This document shows, piece by piece, positions 24,701 to 32,035 of a DNA stretch of 64,000 nt. The position numbers and the translations under genes are program-made. Below the pieces are notes generated by a model. That model made no database searches. It was not told where the DNA came from and saw only the letters and a list, made by a program, of their open reading frames with translations. The DNA comes from Segatella baroniae B14. Its GTDB lineage: Bacteria > Bacteroidota > Bacteroidia > Bacteroidales > Bacteroidaceae. Location: NCBI RefSeq assembly GCF_022024235.1, contig NZ_CP091799.1:1342001-1406000 (forward strand), read 5' to 3'. Every line of letters starts with the position of its first letter. Within the stretch, counting starts at the first letter, position 1.

Positions 24701-25251
24701 CTGCCTCGCACAGCGAACTGGCCAGGCTCATATACATAATCATTTTCCTCAAATCCGAATGATCTCAATTGCTGCTCAAGCTCAGACAATACACACGTCT
24801 GCCCTGCTTTAAGTTTTATAATATGATCATCCAACCGCTTTTTAGAAACGACCAGCTCTGCTATTGCCTCTGGGTATGAAACGACAAACAAAGCATCAGC
24901 AGAAGAAGCACTTAACTTGGCGAGAACTTCCGTTCGCAAAATTTCATTACCGCTATCACGTTGTCCATATTTGACAGCACGACGATAACTTGAAGGAAAG
25001 AACAACACCTGCTCCTGCCCCATAATCTGAGTAAGATCGTGATAGAAATAACCAGCCTCATCATTATCATCAAGTACGAACACCACCGTACGCTTCAGTC
25101 TTGACGCAATTGATGAAAAAAGAAGCGGAACAGAAGAAGCAACAAGGCCCTCTAGAAAAAGTGACTTGATCGACTTCTTCTTAAATAAATCAACTAAGGC
25201 AGACGCCTGGGGCAGTCTGCCATAAAGTTTTTGTAATTCTTGTATTGACAA
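21799..25251 (-). CDS. mfd: Transcription-repair coupling factor
   Basis: A 1150-residue DNA translocase that removes stalled RNA polymerase and recruits UvrA to lesions. It shows the UvrB-like N-terminal modules, the RNA-polymerase interaction domain (MEPGDFIVHVDLGIGKFGGL), the RecG-like motor with Walker A VCGDVGFGKTEVA near residue 625, DEEQKFGV, SATPIPRTL and the motif VI QMRGRVGRSNR, and the C-terminal TRCF domain. The most upstream start is TTG, 2 bases after the stop of the mannosyltransferase gene, so the two genes are coupled; no ATG lies near. Confidence 0.96.
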   Translation of the reverse strand: MSIQELQKLYGRLPQASALVDLFKKKSIKSLFLEGLVASSVPLLFSSIASRLKRTVVFVLDDNDEAGYFYHDLTQIMGQEQVLFFPSSYRRAVKYGQRDSGNEILRTEVLAKLSASSADALFVVSYPEAIAELVVSKKRLDDHIIKLKAGQTCVLSELEQQLRSFGFEENDYVYEPGQFAVRGSIIDVYSYSCEYPFRIDFFGNEIDTIRTFEVEDQLSKDRKTEIEIVPELAQSQTEKVSFLKFLPEDSILVMKNLSYVHDTIDNTYQEGFSSQAMTERMEGATEQEQAQIIRDMQKDNNLVTASTFLRDVVAFQRVEFGPNAAEVMRRQDADAQEVSSRATLQFHTTPQLLTHKNFDLLVQNLEDYILKGYHIYILADSAKQTQRLKDIFADMDNPRAKSIVFEPVDKTIHSGFADDDLKMCFFTDHQIFDRFHKYNLRSDAARAGKMALTMKELQEMEPGDFIVHVDLGIGKFGGLVRVPVGNSYQEMIRIIYKNNDKVDVSIHSLYKISKYRSSETGEPPRLSTLGTGAWDRMKEKAKKKIKDIARDLIKLYAKRKREKGFAYSKDGYMQHELEASFLYEDTPDQSKATQEVKADMEKDRPMDRLVCGDVGFGKTEVAMRAAFKAACDGKQVAVLVPTTVLAYQHYQSFKKRLEGFPVTIEYLSRARSTKATKAVLENLESGKVDIIIGTHKLIGKNVKWHDLGLLIIDEEQKFGVSTKEKLRKIKTNVDTLTMSATPIPRTLQFSLMGARDMSIMRTPPPNRYPIHTELTTYGHEVIADAINFEMSRNGQVYFVNNRISNLQEIANLIHKYVPDARIAIGHGQMKPDELEEILMGFMNYDYDVLLSTTIVANGIDISNANTIIINEAHHFGLSDLHQMRGRVGRSNRKAFCYLLAPPKSVLSVDARRRLEALETFSELGSGFNLAMQDLDIRGAGNLLGSEQSGFMADLGYETYQKILNQAITELKNDEFQDLYSDEIAGGNDKISGDDFVDDCALESDLEMYFPDNYVPGSSERMLLYRELDRIEDDLALEEYKKRLIDRFGPVPHEGEELMQVVRLRRLGKHLGCEKIILKQGMMQLQFVSNTQSAYYKSMSFDRVLNYVASNPRKCHFKEIKGKRMMMIDKVNSIGQATGLLESIDQADAKK

Positions 25252-25253
25252 AA

Positions 25254-26000
25254 TTATTCTTTAATTTTTGGATATTTACGGAACCATCCGTCAAGACGCA
25301 AACGCATTACTCCAAAGAAAGCCTCTCCAAAAATACCTCCACTCATCTTGCTGGTACCTTCTCGACGATTAACAAAGATAACAGGTACTTCCTTAATCTT
25401 GAAGCCAATCTTGTAGGATGTAAATTTCATTTCTATTTGGAATGCATAACCCTTAAAGCGAACGAGGTCTAAAGGTATAGTCTGCAATACTCTGCGCTTA
25501 TAACATACAAATCCTGCGGTAGTATCATGCACCTTAAATCCTGTTACTATTTGTACGTATCGACTAGCAAAATAGCTCATCAACACACGCCCGATAGGCC
25601 AGTTGACAACATTAACACCACTGACATAACGAGAGCCGACAGCTACATCATTACCGTCATCATGGCATGCAGCATACAGTCTTGGCAAGTCATGAGGATC
25701 ATGGCTAAAATCGGCATCCATCTCGAAAACATATTCATATTTCCGCTCTAAAGCCCACTTAAAACCAGTAATATAAGCTGTACCCAAACCTAACTTACCA
25801 CTTCTCTCAATGATAAATAATCTGTCGGAAAATTCCGTTTTCATCAAATGATGTACAATCTGTGCTGTTCCGTCAGGACTGCCATCATCTATAACCAAGA
25901 TATGGAAAGGCTTATTCAGACCAAAAACAGCCCGAATAATTTTTTCTATATTTTCTTTCTCATTATAAGTTGGTATAATTACGATACTATCGCTTTCCAT
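25254..26000 (-). CDS. Polyprenol monophosphomannose synthase (DPM1-like GT2)
   Basis: A 248-residue membrane-associated glycosyltransferase that would make polyprenyl-phosphate-mannose (or glucose) from a nucleotide sugar. VIIPTYNEKENIEKII, VIDDGSPDGTA, the DxD motif MDADFSHDP, GSRY and the late IKEVPVIFVNRREGTSKMSGG stretch define the DPM1 family. There is no C-terminal membrane domain, as usual for the soluble class. In this lineage the product feeds protein O-glycosylation or lipid modification, but the acceptor is unknown here. It leads mfd in a two-gene unit. Confidence 0.92.
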   Translation of the reverse strand: MESDSIVIIPTYNEKENIEKIIRAVFGLNKPFHILVIDDGSPDGTAQIVHHLMKTEFSDRLFIIERSGKLGLGTAYITGFKWALERKYEYVFEMDADFSHDPHDLPRLYAACHDDGNDVAVGSRYVSGVNVVNWPIGRVLMSYFASRYVQIVTGFKVHDTTAGFVCYKRRVLQTIPLDLVRFKGYAFQIEMKFTSYKIGFKIKEVPVIFVNRREGTSKMSGGIFGEAFFGVMRLRLDGWFRKYPKIKE

Positions 26001-26044
26001 TTTTTCTCTATATAATTAATATAACCTATATATTTCGTTGAATG

Positions 26045-26052
26045 CAAAGATA
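26045..26052 (-). promoter_or_regulatory. -7 promoter element for the mannosyltransferase-mfd unit
   Basis: TATCTTTG on the minus strand, 44 bases upstream of the ATG at 26000 and just after the stop of the acyltransferase gene. Confidence 0.65.
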
Positions 26053-26067
26053 AGTATTTTCCCTCAA

Positions 26068-26829
26068 TTATTGATCGGGATTTTCAACAAATCCTTGATA
26101 TTTAGGTTCAAGTGCTGACATAATAACCTCATAACTCTTATCCATCTGGTTTTTTATATTATCAGCTCCCTTTCCTATAGGTTCTATGGGTTCATGTATT
26201 GTCAGCTTCATCGGATGCCAGAAAACCCAAAAGAGATCTTTCATTCGGGGCTTAATATTGAAACTGCCATTAATAGTCAGTGGGCACACTGGAAGCTGAA
26301 GTTCATCAGCCAGCATAAAGGCTCCTCTTCGAAATACACCCATGTGTCCTGTAAATGTTCTTGCCCCTTCAGGGAATACCACCAGCGACATGCCTTCTTT
26401 CAGAACTGACTCTGCCTGCTCATACGATTTTCTGATTTTCTTTGGACCACTCTTGTCCAAAAAGATATGATGAGCATACTCACAAGCCACACCGACCAAT
26501 GGTATTTTACGAATAGCTTTTTTCATCATCCACTTGAAGTTTCGATTCAAAAAACCATAAATCAGGAATATGTCAAATGCACCTTGATGATTGGCTACAA
26601 AAACGTAACTTTGATTTTCAACAAGATGCTCTCTTCCTTCCACTTTTACCGGGATAAACAGTAATTTTACCACAAGCCAAGACCAAATTTTTCCTGGATA
26701 ATATCCCCAAAAATGTCCATCACCCAACCAACATCCGATACACGTAGACAGAGATGTCAAGATACAGAGGACAAGAAAAATGGGTAGAAAAATGAATAAC
26801 TGATAAAGCCGATATAAATATTTCATCAT
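26068..26829 (-). CDS. 1-acyl-sn-glycerol-3-phosphate acyltransferase family (PlsC)
   Basis: A 253-residue inner-membrane acyltransferase of phospholipid synthesis. One or two hydrophobic segments at the N-terminus are followed by the catalytic NHQGAFD (HxxxxD) at about 84-90 and the substrate-binding FPEGARTF at about 158-165, in the expected spacing. It is the last gene of the leftward run starting at the DUF4369 lipoprotein, 33 bases after the metallophosphoesterase. It could acylate another lysolipid. Confidence 0.9.
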   Translation of the reverse strand: MMKYLYRLYQLFIFLPIFLVLCILTSLSTCIGCWLGDGHFWGYYPGKIWSWLVVKLLFIPVKVEGREHLVENQSYVFVANHQGAFDIFLIYGFLNRNFKWMMKKAIRKIPLVGVACEYAHHIFLDKSGPKKIRKSYEQAESVLKEGMSLVVFPEGARTFTGHMGVFRRGAFMLADELQLPVCPLTINGSFNIKPRMKDLFWVFWHPMKLTIHEPIEPIGKGADNIKNQMDKSYEVIMSALEPKYQGFVENPDQ

Positions 26830-26862
26830 TAAGGAACTACTGATTATTATAAATTCGTTATA

Positions 26863-28056
26863 CTACTTTTTCAATCGATGCAATGTGATTACTGCGATTT
26901 CAGGAGTCGTTCCTAAACGAATAGGTACAAGTCCTCCTAATCCTGCTGTCACATAAAGATATTTACCTTCTAACTGATGCAAACCATAATCTTCCTTATA
27001 AGATAGCATCGTTGGACGCATTCCGAAAAGACTGATTTGACCGGCATGCGTATGCCCACTAAGGGTAAGCTGCGGTACTGGTATACCCTGTCCATGAACC
27101 AAATGGTCTTCCCAATAGAGAGGATTATGCTGAAGGGTTATCACAAAAGCCTGTTGTGGAATTCCAGCATAAGTCTTTACTCGATTCACATAATTGGTAG
27201 TATCATCTGCTTCTTTTGCTTCCCACTCTTCACCTGCAATAAACAAGGAATCTTTTCCTCGCTTAATGATACGATGTTCATTGAGCAACAGATCCCACCC
27301 CAAACTTCTCTGCAAAGCTTCATGTTTCTGTACACGAGCATCCATCTCTTTACGAGGACCTCGCATATAGTCACTATAATCATGGTTTCCCATTATGCTC
27401 ATCACCTTTGTATGTCCCCCATTGGTTAATTCTTTATACCAATCAGAGTGATATGTAATTTCTTCTGGTGCTACATTCTGCAAGTCACCAGTAAATACTA
27501 TAAGGTCTGCATGTTGAGCTTTAATACTGTCAATATCTCTACGCAAACAGTTATCCATATTGTGATTAAAAGTGCCCACGTGAGAATCGCTGAAATGAAC
27601 AATCTTATACCCTTCAAACGATGCTGGTAATTGTTCAAAGTATAAATCGATATGTTTTACCTCCAAGCGACGAGGTCCTATTGTTAAGCCATATAGAAAT
27701 GCTCCTGCTGCCACAACGGCCAGAACAGGTCCTATCAGATTACCACGATTCTTTTGGGTATGGTGGAACTTACAATGTTGCCAACCCAAGAATGAGCAAA
27801 CAGCCATAACAAACTTTGGCACAAGTAATATTCCAACAAGAAAAAGATAAACATTGAGCCAACGCACATCTTGAGGAGCAAAAGCTTTAATGCTCGCTAA
27901 CCCTATCGTATAAGCTATCATCAGAATACCGGGCATCCACCACAATAATCTTTTCCATCCAGACATACCTTTGCGATAACGCAAATAATGCATATCATAA
28001 TATAAGTCTGAGAAGACTATCATTAGAAGTATCGGTATAAATATTTTAGCTATCAC
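26863..28056 (-). CDS. Membrane-anchored metallophosphoesterase (YkuE/YaeI-like)
   Basis: A 397-residue calcineurin-like phosphoesterase. Four hydrophobic segments occupy the first 130 residues, then the di-metal motifs follow in order: HFSDSHVGTFN, VFTGDLQN, SIMGNHDYS, LQHNP and LSGHTHAGQI. Relatives hydrolyse lipid-linked phosphates such as UDP-diacylglucosamine or phosphoesters at the membrane; the substrate here is unknown. The start is GTG; an ATG 11 codons later is possible. It is co-oriented with plsC and the genes upstream. Confidence 0.88.
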   Translation of the reverse strand: MIAKIFIPILLMIVFSDLYYDMHYLRYRKGMSGWKRLLWWMPGILMIAYTIGLASIKAFAPQDVRWLNVYLFLVGILLVPKFVMAVCSFLGWQHCKFHHTQKNRGNLIGPVLAVVAAGAFLYGLTIGPRRLEVKHIDLYFEQLPASFEGYKIVHFSDSHVGTFNHNMDNCLRRDIDSIKAQHADLIVFTGDLQNVAPEEITYHSDWYKELTNGGHTKVMSIMGNHDYSDYMRGPRKEMDARVQKHEALQRSLGWDLLLNEHRIIKRGKDSLFIAGEEWEAKEADDTTNYVNRVKTYAGIPQQAFVITLQHNPLYWEDHLVHGQGIPVPQLTLSGHTHAGQISLFGMRPTMLSYKEDYGLHQLEGKYLYVTAGLGGLVPIRLGTTPEIAVITLHRLKK

Positions 28057-28101
28057 TACTATTTATTTTTAAATTATAGATTACAAGAATAACTGACTAT
28101 C

Positions 28102-28914
28102 TTAACGCTTCAGAAGACTTGCCTGAAGAAACTTTCGTACCAATTCTACAGGCAGGCCTCTACGATGCGCATAATCTCGGAGTTGATCTTCTCCGATTTT
28201 TCCTAAATCAAAATATCGCGATAAGGGATGTGCAAACATAAACCCGCTAACGCTAGCATGCGGGGTCATCATGCCATTCTCTGTCAACCGGATTCCAACT
28301 TGCTTCATATCCAACAGTTTATCCAGTATAAAGTTTACGCTTGTATCTGGCAGTGAAGGATATCCAATAGCCGGACGAATACCCTGATATTCTTCATTAT
28401 GTGTCTGTTGCATCGTCAACTGTTCATCAGGTGCATACCCCCAATAATGACGCCTTACCTCTTCATGCATTTTCTCAGCTGTACCCTCAGCCAAACGGTC
28501 ACAGAGTACCTGATGCATCATCTTGAGATAAGCATCATCATCATTACCCTTTTGCAGTTCCAGAGATACCGTTGTACAGAATAAGCCTACTACATCTTTC
28601 TTGCCCATGGACAAGGGATATACAAAGTCTGCCAAACAGAGATTGGGTTCTCCCTTACGTTGCGGACGCTGCTGTCTTAACATAGGAATCCTCTCCCCTC
28701 CTACGATCAAATCATCACCATCACTATTAGCCGGCAATAATTCGAAAAGGGCATACGTATGATAATGCCCCTCCCAAGAAGCTAAAATTCGTTCAGCATC
28801 AGCCTGCAATTTATCCTTTTCAGCCTGAGGTTTACCCGTCAAATTCCAGGCATGAAAAAAATAAATCCAGTTGATATAAGGAACAATATCCGATATGTTA
28901 TATTCTAATTTCAA
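28102..28914 (-). CDS. Stand-alone methionine synthase activation domain protein
   Basis: A 270-residue protein that corresponds to the C-terminal reactivation domain of cobalamin-dependent methionine synthase MetH, which binds S-adenosylmethionine and reductively remethylates inactive cob(II)alamin. The key segment is YQGIRPAIGYPSLPDTSVN, near RPAxGYPSxPDH of MetH; DFVYPLSMGKKDVVGLF also matches. The domain is normally fused to MetH, so the enzyme appears split in this genome. The His of the PDH motif is Thr here. The start appears to be TTG: no ATG lies between it and an upstream in-frame stop. Confidence 0.82.
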   Translation of the reverse strand: MKLEYNISDIVPYINWIYFFHAWNLTGKPQAEKDKLQADAERILASWEGHYHTYALFELLPANSDGDDLIVGGERIPMLRQQRPQRKGEPNLCLADFVYPLSMGKKDVVGLFCTTVSLELQKGNDDDAYLKMMHQVLCDRLAEGTAEKMHEEVRRHYWGYAPDEQLTMQQTHNEEYQGIRPAIGYPSLPDTSVNFILDKLLDMKQVGIRLTENGMMTPHASVSGFMFAHPLSRYFDLGKIGEDQLRDYAHRRGLPVELVRKFLQASLLKR

Positions 28915-28935
28915 AATAGGATATCTCTTTAAACT

Positions 28936-30267
28936 TTACTTTCTGAATTCGATTTCTTCTGCTCGATAATCAGCATCAAACTTACCCTGATTATAAACCA
29001 GATGCCCATTACAAAATGTCTGCTGTACTTGCCAATTAAAGGTTTTGCCCTCTAAAGGACTCCACTTACACTTGCTTTGTATCACGTCCTTAGTTACTGT
29101 CCATGGACAGTTTGGTTTTACTATCGTAATATCAGCCTTATAACCTTTACGCAGATAACCACGATCTTTCATCTGGAATAGAGATGCAGGATGATGAGCC
29201 ATCAATTCTACCATTTTCTCCAGACTTAGGATACCCGCATCTACAAGTTCAAGCATAGAGACCAATGAGAATTGAATCATCGGCATACCCGAAGCTGCTT
29301 TGATACATCCACCCTGCTTATCCTGAAGCTGATGAGGAGCATGGTCAGTACCAATGGTATAAATCGTACCATCCATTAAAGCGTGTCGAAGTGCATCTCT
29401 GTCCGCTTTCGATTTTACTGCAGGATTACACTTCACGAGAGCTTTCTTGGTAGCATAATCCTCATCACTAAATACAAGATGAGCAATAACAGCTTCACCT
29501 GTAATATTCTTATGATCAAGCAGAGCTAATTCTTTTGCAGTAGAAAGATGTGCGATATGGAGATGAGCACCACTTTCACGGGCCAGCTGAACAGCCAATT
29601 CGCTGCTCTTACTGCAGACTTCTTCATCACGGATCACCGGATGATATTTCACATCAGGATCCTCGCCATACTTGGCTACTATTTCTGCCATATTTCGGCT
29701 AATCAACTGAGAGTCTTCACAATGCGTCATGACGGGAAGTCCCAATCGTGCCGATTCTTCAAAAACGGCTTTCAAGGCCTCCATCTTGTCCACGAGCATA
29801 TTACCCGTGCTGGCACCCATAAAAAGTTTCACACCAGGAACACGATGTATATCCAACTGTTTCAACAGTTCTACATTACTATTCGTTGCCCCAAAGAAGA
29901 AACTATAATTTACATGACTTTTCTGCTTACCGTGTGCGAATTTATCATCAAGAGCTTCGAGCGAAGTCGTCTGAGGATTTGTATTAGGCATATCAAAAAA
30001 AGAAGTAACTCCACCATAAGCAGCAGCTCTACTCTCACTTTCGATATCAGCCTTTTGGGTTAAACCAGGCTCACGAAAATGCACATGTTCATCGATAACT
30101 CCTGGCAAAACGACACACCCCGTTGCATCTATAATATCATCATAGTTACCACGGGGTGCACAGTTGCCTTCGAAAATATCTTCGATACGGTCATTATTAA
30201 CTATAAGGTCGCCCCGAAAAGAGCGACCTTCATTGACTATATTACCATTCTTAATTAATATTGTCAT
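28936..30267 (-). CDS. pyrC: Dihydroorotase
   Basis: A 443-residue amidohydrolase catalysing the third step of pyrimidine synthesis. DEHVHFREPGLTQKAD carries the HxH metal motif and substrate Arg; HCEDSQL, HLHIAHLSTAKE and the catalytic Asp in IGTDHAPHQ follow in order. It reads as the long class I-like form. The open frame extends upstream to 30390 into the preceding gene, but MTILIKNGNIV at 30267 is the natural start, 19 bases after the upstream stop. Allantoinase is an alternative; without allantoin genes nearby dihydroorotase is much more likely. Confidence 0.93.
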   Translation of the reverse strand: MTILIKNGNIVNEGRSFRGDLIVNNDRIEDIFEGNCAPRGNYDDIIDATGCVVLPGVIDEHVHFREPGLTQKADIESESRAAAYGGVTSFFDMPNTNPQTTSLEALDDKFAHGKQKSHVNYSFFFGATNSNVELLKQLDIHRVPGVKLFMGASTGNMLVDKMEALKAVFEESARLGLPVMTHCEDSQLISRNMAEIVAKYGEDPDVKYHPVIRDEEVCSKSSELAVQLARESGAHLHIAHLSTAKELALLDHKNITGEAVIAHLVFSDEDYATKKALVKCNPAVKSKADRDALRHALMDGTIYTIGTDHAPHQLQDKQGGCIKAASGMPMIQFSLVSMLELVDAGILSLEKMVELMAHHPASLFQMKDRGYLRKGYKADITIVKPNCPWTVTKDVIQSKCKWSPLEGKTFNWQVQQTFCNGHLVYNQGKFDADYRAEEIEFRK

Positions 30268-30286
30268 CTTTGCGAGATTAATTAGG

Positions 30287-31105
30287 TTATTGTACAGCTT
30301 GAGCTTCAGGAGCCTGCTGAGAAGGTTGAGCCAGTTCGTTTGGCGTGATACCTTCTGTCGGTACAGGCGCCAGCGGTTGTTGAACAGCACCTGCCTGTGG
30401 CATAGGATCTCTCATACCATTCATAATTTCCTGATTTTCCTGAGCCTTTTGATAGTAATCTTTTACATACGTATCATTCTTAAACTTATCAGTAGCCTTA
30501 CTCATGATATCTTCAATCCACGGAGTAAGTTGTGGATATTCATATCCTATTGTTACAAGAAGGAATACACCTGGACCAAGAACATTATCAAAGTTACTCG
30601 TTACGAAGTTAGTAATCAGTTTATCCTCTTGCTCTGAAATACGTAATGCCTCCTGATTAAGTCTCTGATTAACAGCAGCCATATTTCTACCATTCATAAT
30701 AGCCTGATCATGCTGATGAACTAACTCAGCCTCCTGATTTTTAAGTTGATTGTATTTATGAAAGAACTTATACAATTTATCATTCAACGGTGTACCACTA
30801 GCAATCTGCTGAGCATCATCTATTTTTACAGTGATATCACCATCTTCCAATACGAGTGGAAGAATGTTTTCATTATCCATGAAAATATTGGCCATTTTCG
30901 CCGAATCCACATTGCCAGCAAAATGAAACTGTCCATGTACAACATCACAAGAATCTATATTAACAAATGATGTATCCTTAAGTATCTTAAGGTAAAGCAT
31001 ACGTCCATCTAAAGTAGAAACATTAGAAGAACCCGTGATGTTATATGAGTTAGCACATGATGCCAAGGTCAATACAGAGAGAAATGCGTATAAAATTTTA
31101 TTCAT
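30287..31105 (-). CDS. DUF4369 lipoprotein
   Basis: A 272-residue lipoprotein with lipobox LTLASC (Cys17 from the ATG at 31105). The N-terminal half has the DUF4369 pattern (ITGSSNVSTLDGRMLYLKIL, VVHGQFHFAGNVDSA, PLVLEDGDITVKID), usually fused to a TlpA-like thioredoxin domain; here the thioredoxin part is replaced by a helical, Gln/Pro-rich tail, so no redox CxxC is present. The open frame runs upstream to 31132, but the later ATG gives the lipoprotein signal. It heads a five-gene run down to plsC. Confidence 0.82.
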   Translation of the reverse strand: MNKILYAFLSVLTLASCANSYNITGSSNVSTLDGRMLYLKILKDTSFVNIDSCDVVHGQFHFAGNVDSAKMANIFMDNENILPLVLEDGDITVKIDDAQQIASGTPLNDKLYKFFHKYNQLKNQEAELVHQHDQAIMNGRNMAAVNQRLNQEALRISEQEDKLITNFVTSNFDNVLGPGVFLLVTIGYEYPQLTPWIEDIMSKATDKFKNDTYVKDYYQKAQENQEIMNGMRDPMPQAGAVQQPLAPVPTEGITPNELAQPSQQAPEAQAVQ

Positions 31106-31129
31106 AAGCGTTTTTTCATCGTTTGTAGA

Positions 31130-31137
31130 CAAAGGTA
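31130..31137 (-). promoter_or_regulatory. -7 promoter element for the DUF4369-pyrC-plsC run
   Basis: TACCTTTG on the minus strand, 24 bases upstream of the ATG at 31105; the predicted start lies between the two candidate start codons and supports the later one. Confidence 0.65.
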
Positions 31138-31214
31138 CGGTAGATTTTTTGACTACAAAAATTATTTTATGCTATTTAATTTATTAGGTATCATTTTAGT
31201 TTTTTTTCGCAAAA

Positions 31215-31625
31215 TCAAGCCTCCTCTTTTTTCAATTCAGAGCTCATACGATGTGTCGTATACACTTCGAGTATGGCTGCTATCAGAAGAAATACGACCC
31301 ATTTATTATAACAATATGCGATATAACTCTGATAATTATCAAAAAGATCTACGAAAAAGTGATTGGCTGTATCTACCATCGAGATGCCAGAAATGATAAA
31401 AAACAAATCGGCGATACCCTGAATTCGCTTGAGACGCTTCATCACCATACTGGTACCCTCATAAGTTTGCATCATCTGCATCAACGTAAAAAAGACTGTA
31501 CCACACAGAAATATCCATGATGCTATGTCTTGTCTAATCTGAAATGCAAAGAGACCTGCACCTATAACCATGAGTACACCTCCAAAAAGAAATAGGGCAC
31601 TTTGCAATTTACTCAGCTGCTTCAT
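31215..31625 (-). CDS. Small integral membrane protein, unknown
   Basis: A 136-residue protein with four hydrophobic segments (about 9-27, 33-52, 72-90 and 106-122) and short charged loops. I do not recognise a named family. Its start overlaps the end of the FtsB-like gene by 17 bases, so the two are translated from one message, which hints at an envelope or division-related role. Confidence 0.75.
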   Translation of the reverse strand: MKQLSKLQSALFLFGGVLMVIGAGLFAFQIRQDIASWIFLCGTVFFTLMQMMQTYEGTSMVMKRLKRIQGIADLFFIISGISMVDTANHFFVDLFDNYQSYIAYCYNKWVVFLLIAAILEVYTTHRMSSELKKEEA

Positions 31626-31968
31626 TTTGTTCTTGCTCTTGTTCTTCTAAAGATTTTTCCTTAGGCTGGTCATCACTCAACACAAAGATATCCTCATCGT
31701 CAGCTTTCATAAAGTAGTCTTCTCGAGCTACTCGTTCTATCGCTTTCGGGTCGGTCTTCATATCGTTCAATTTCTTGGAATCGTGTTCATATTCTTGATT
31801 ATAACGATCTATCATATCTTGTAATTCGCTTATACGTACTTTGTTTTTTATAATTGCACGAATACTATTCTCATCGAGAAAACCTACGATAAGAACACCG
31901 ATGACGATCGTTATAAAATACTTATAATGAGCGACAAATGCTAAGATATTGTTAAGGCGATTGGCCAT
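31609..31968 (-). CDS. FtsB/DivIC-type septum formation initiator
   Basis: A 119-residue bitopic division protein. A membrane segment at about 17-31 is followed by a coiled-coil (IRAIIKNKVRISELQDMIDRYN) and the conserved PKAIERVAREDYFMKADDEDIF, which is the DivIC/FtsB C-terminal motif. It would join FtsL and FtsQ in the divisome. The tail is acidic and Gln/Glu-rich. It is transcribed divergently from dnaX with back-to-back promoters. Confidence 0.9.
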   Translation of the reverse strand: MANRLNNILAFVAHYKYFITIVIGVLIVGFLDENSIRAIIKNKVRISELQDMIDRYNQEYEHDSKKLNDMKTDPKAIERVAREDYFMKADDEDIFVLSDDQPKEKSLEEQEQEQNEAAE

Positions 31969-31988
31969 TATTCCATTATTATTGTTTG

Positions 31989-32015
31989 CAAAGATAATAC
32001 TTTTTTGTATCTTTG
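31989..32015. promoter_or_regulatory. Back-to-back -7 elements of the ftsB-like gene and dnaX
   Basis: TATCTTTG occurs on the minus strand at 31989-31996 and on the plus strand at 32008-32015, only 11 bases apart, so each promoter's upstream contacts overlap the other's -7 box. Confidence 0.65.
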
Positions 32016-32035
32016 CATCATCAATCTGAAAAAAA

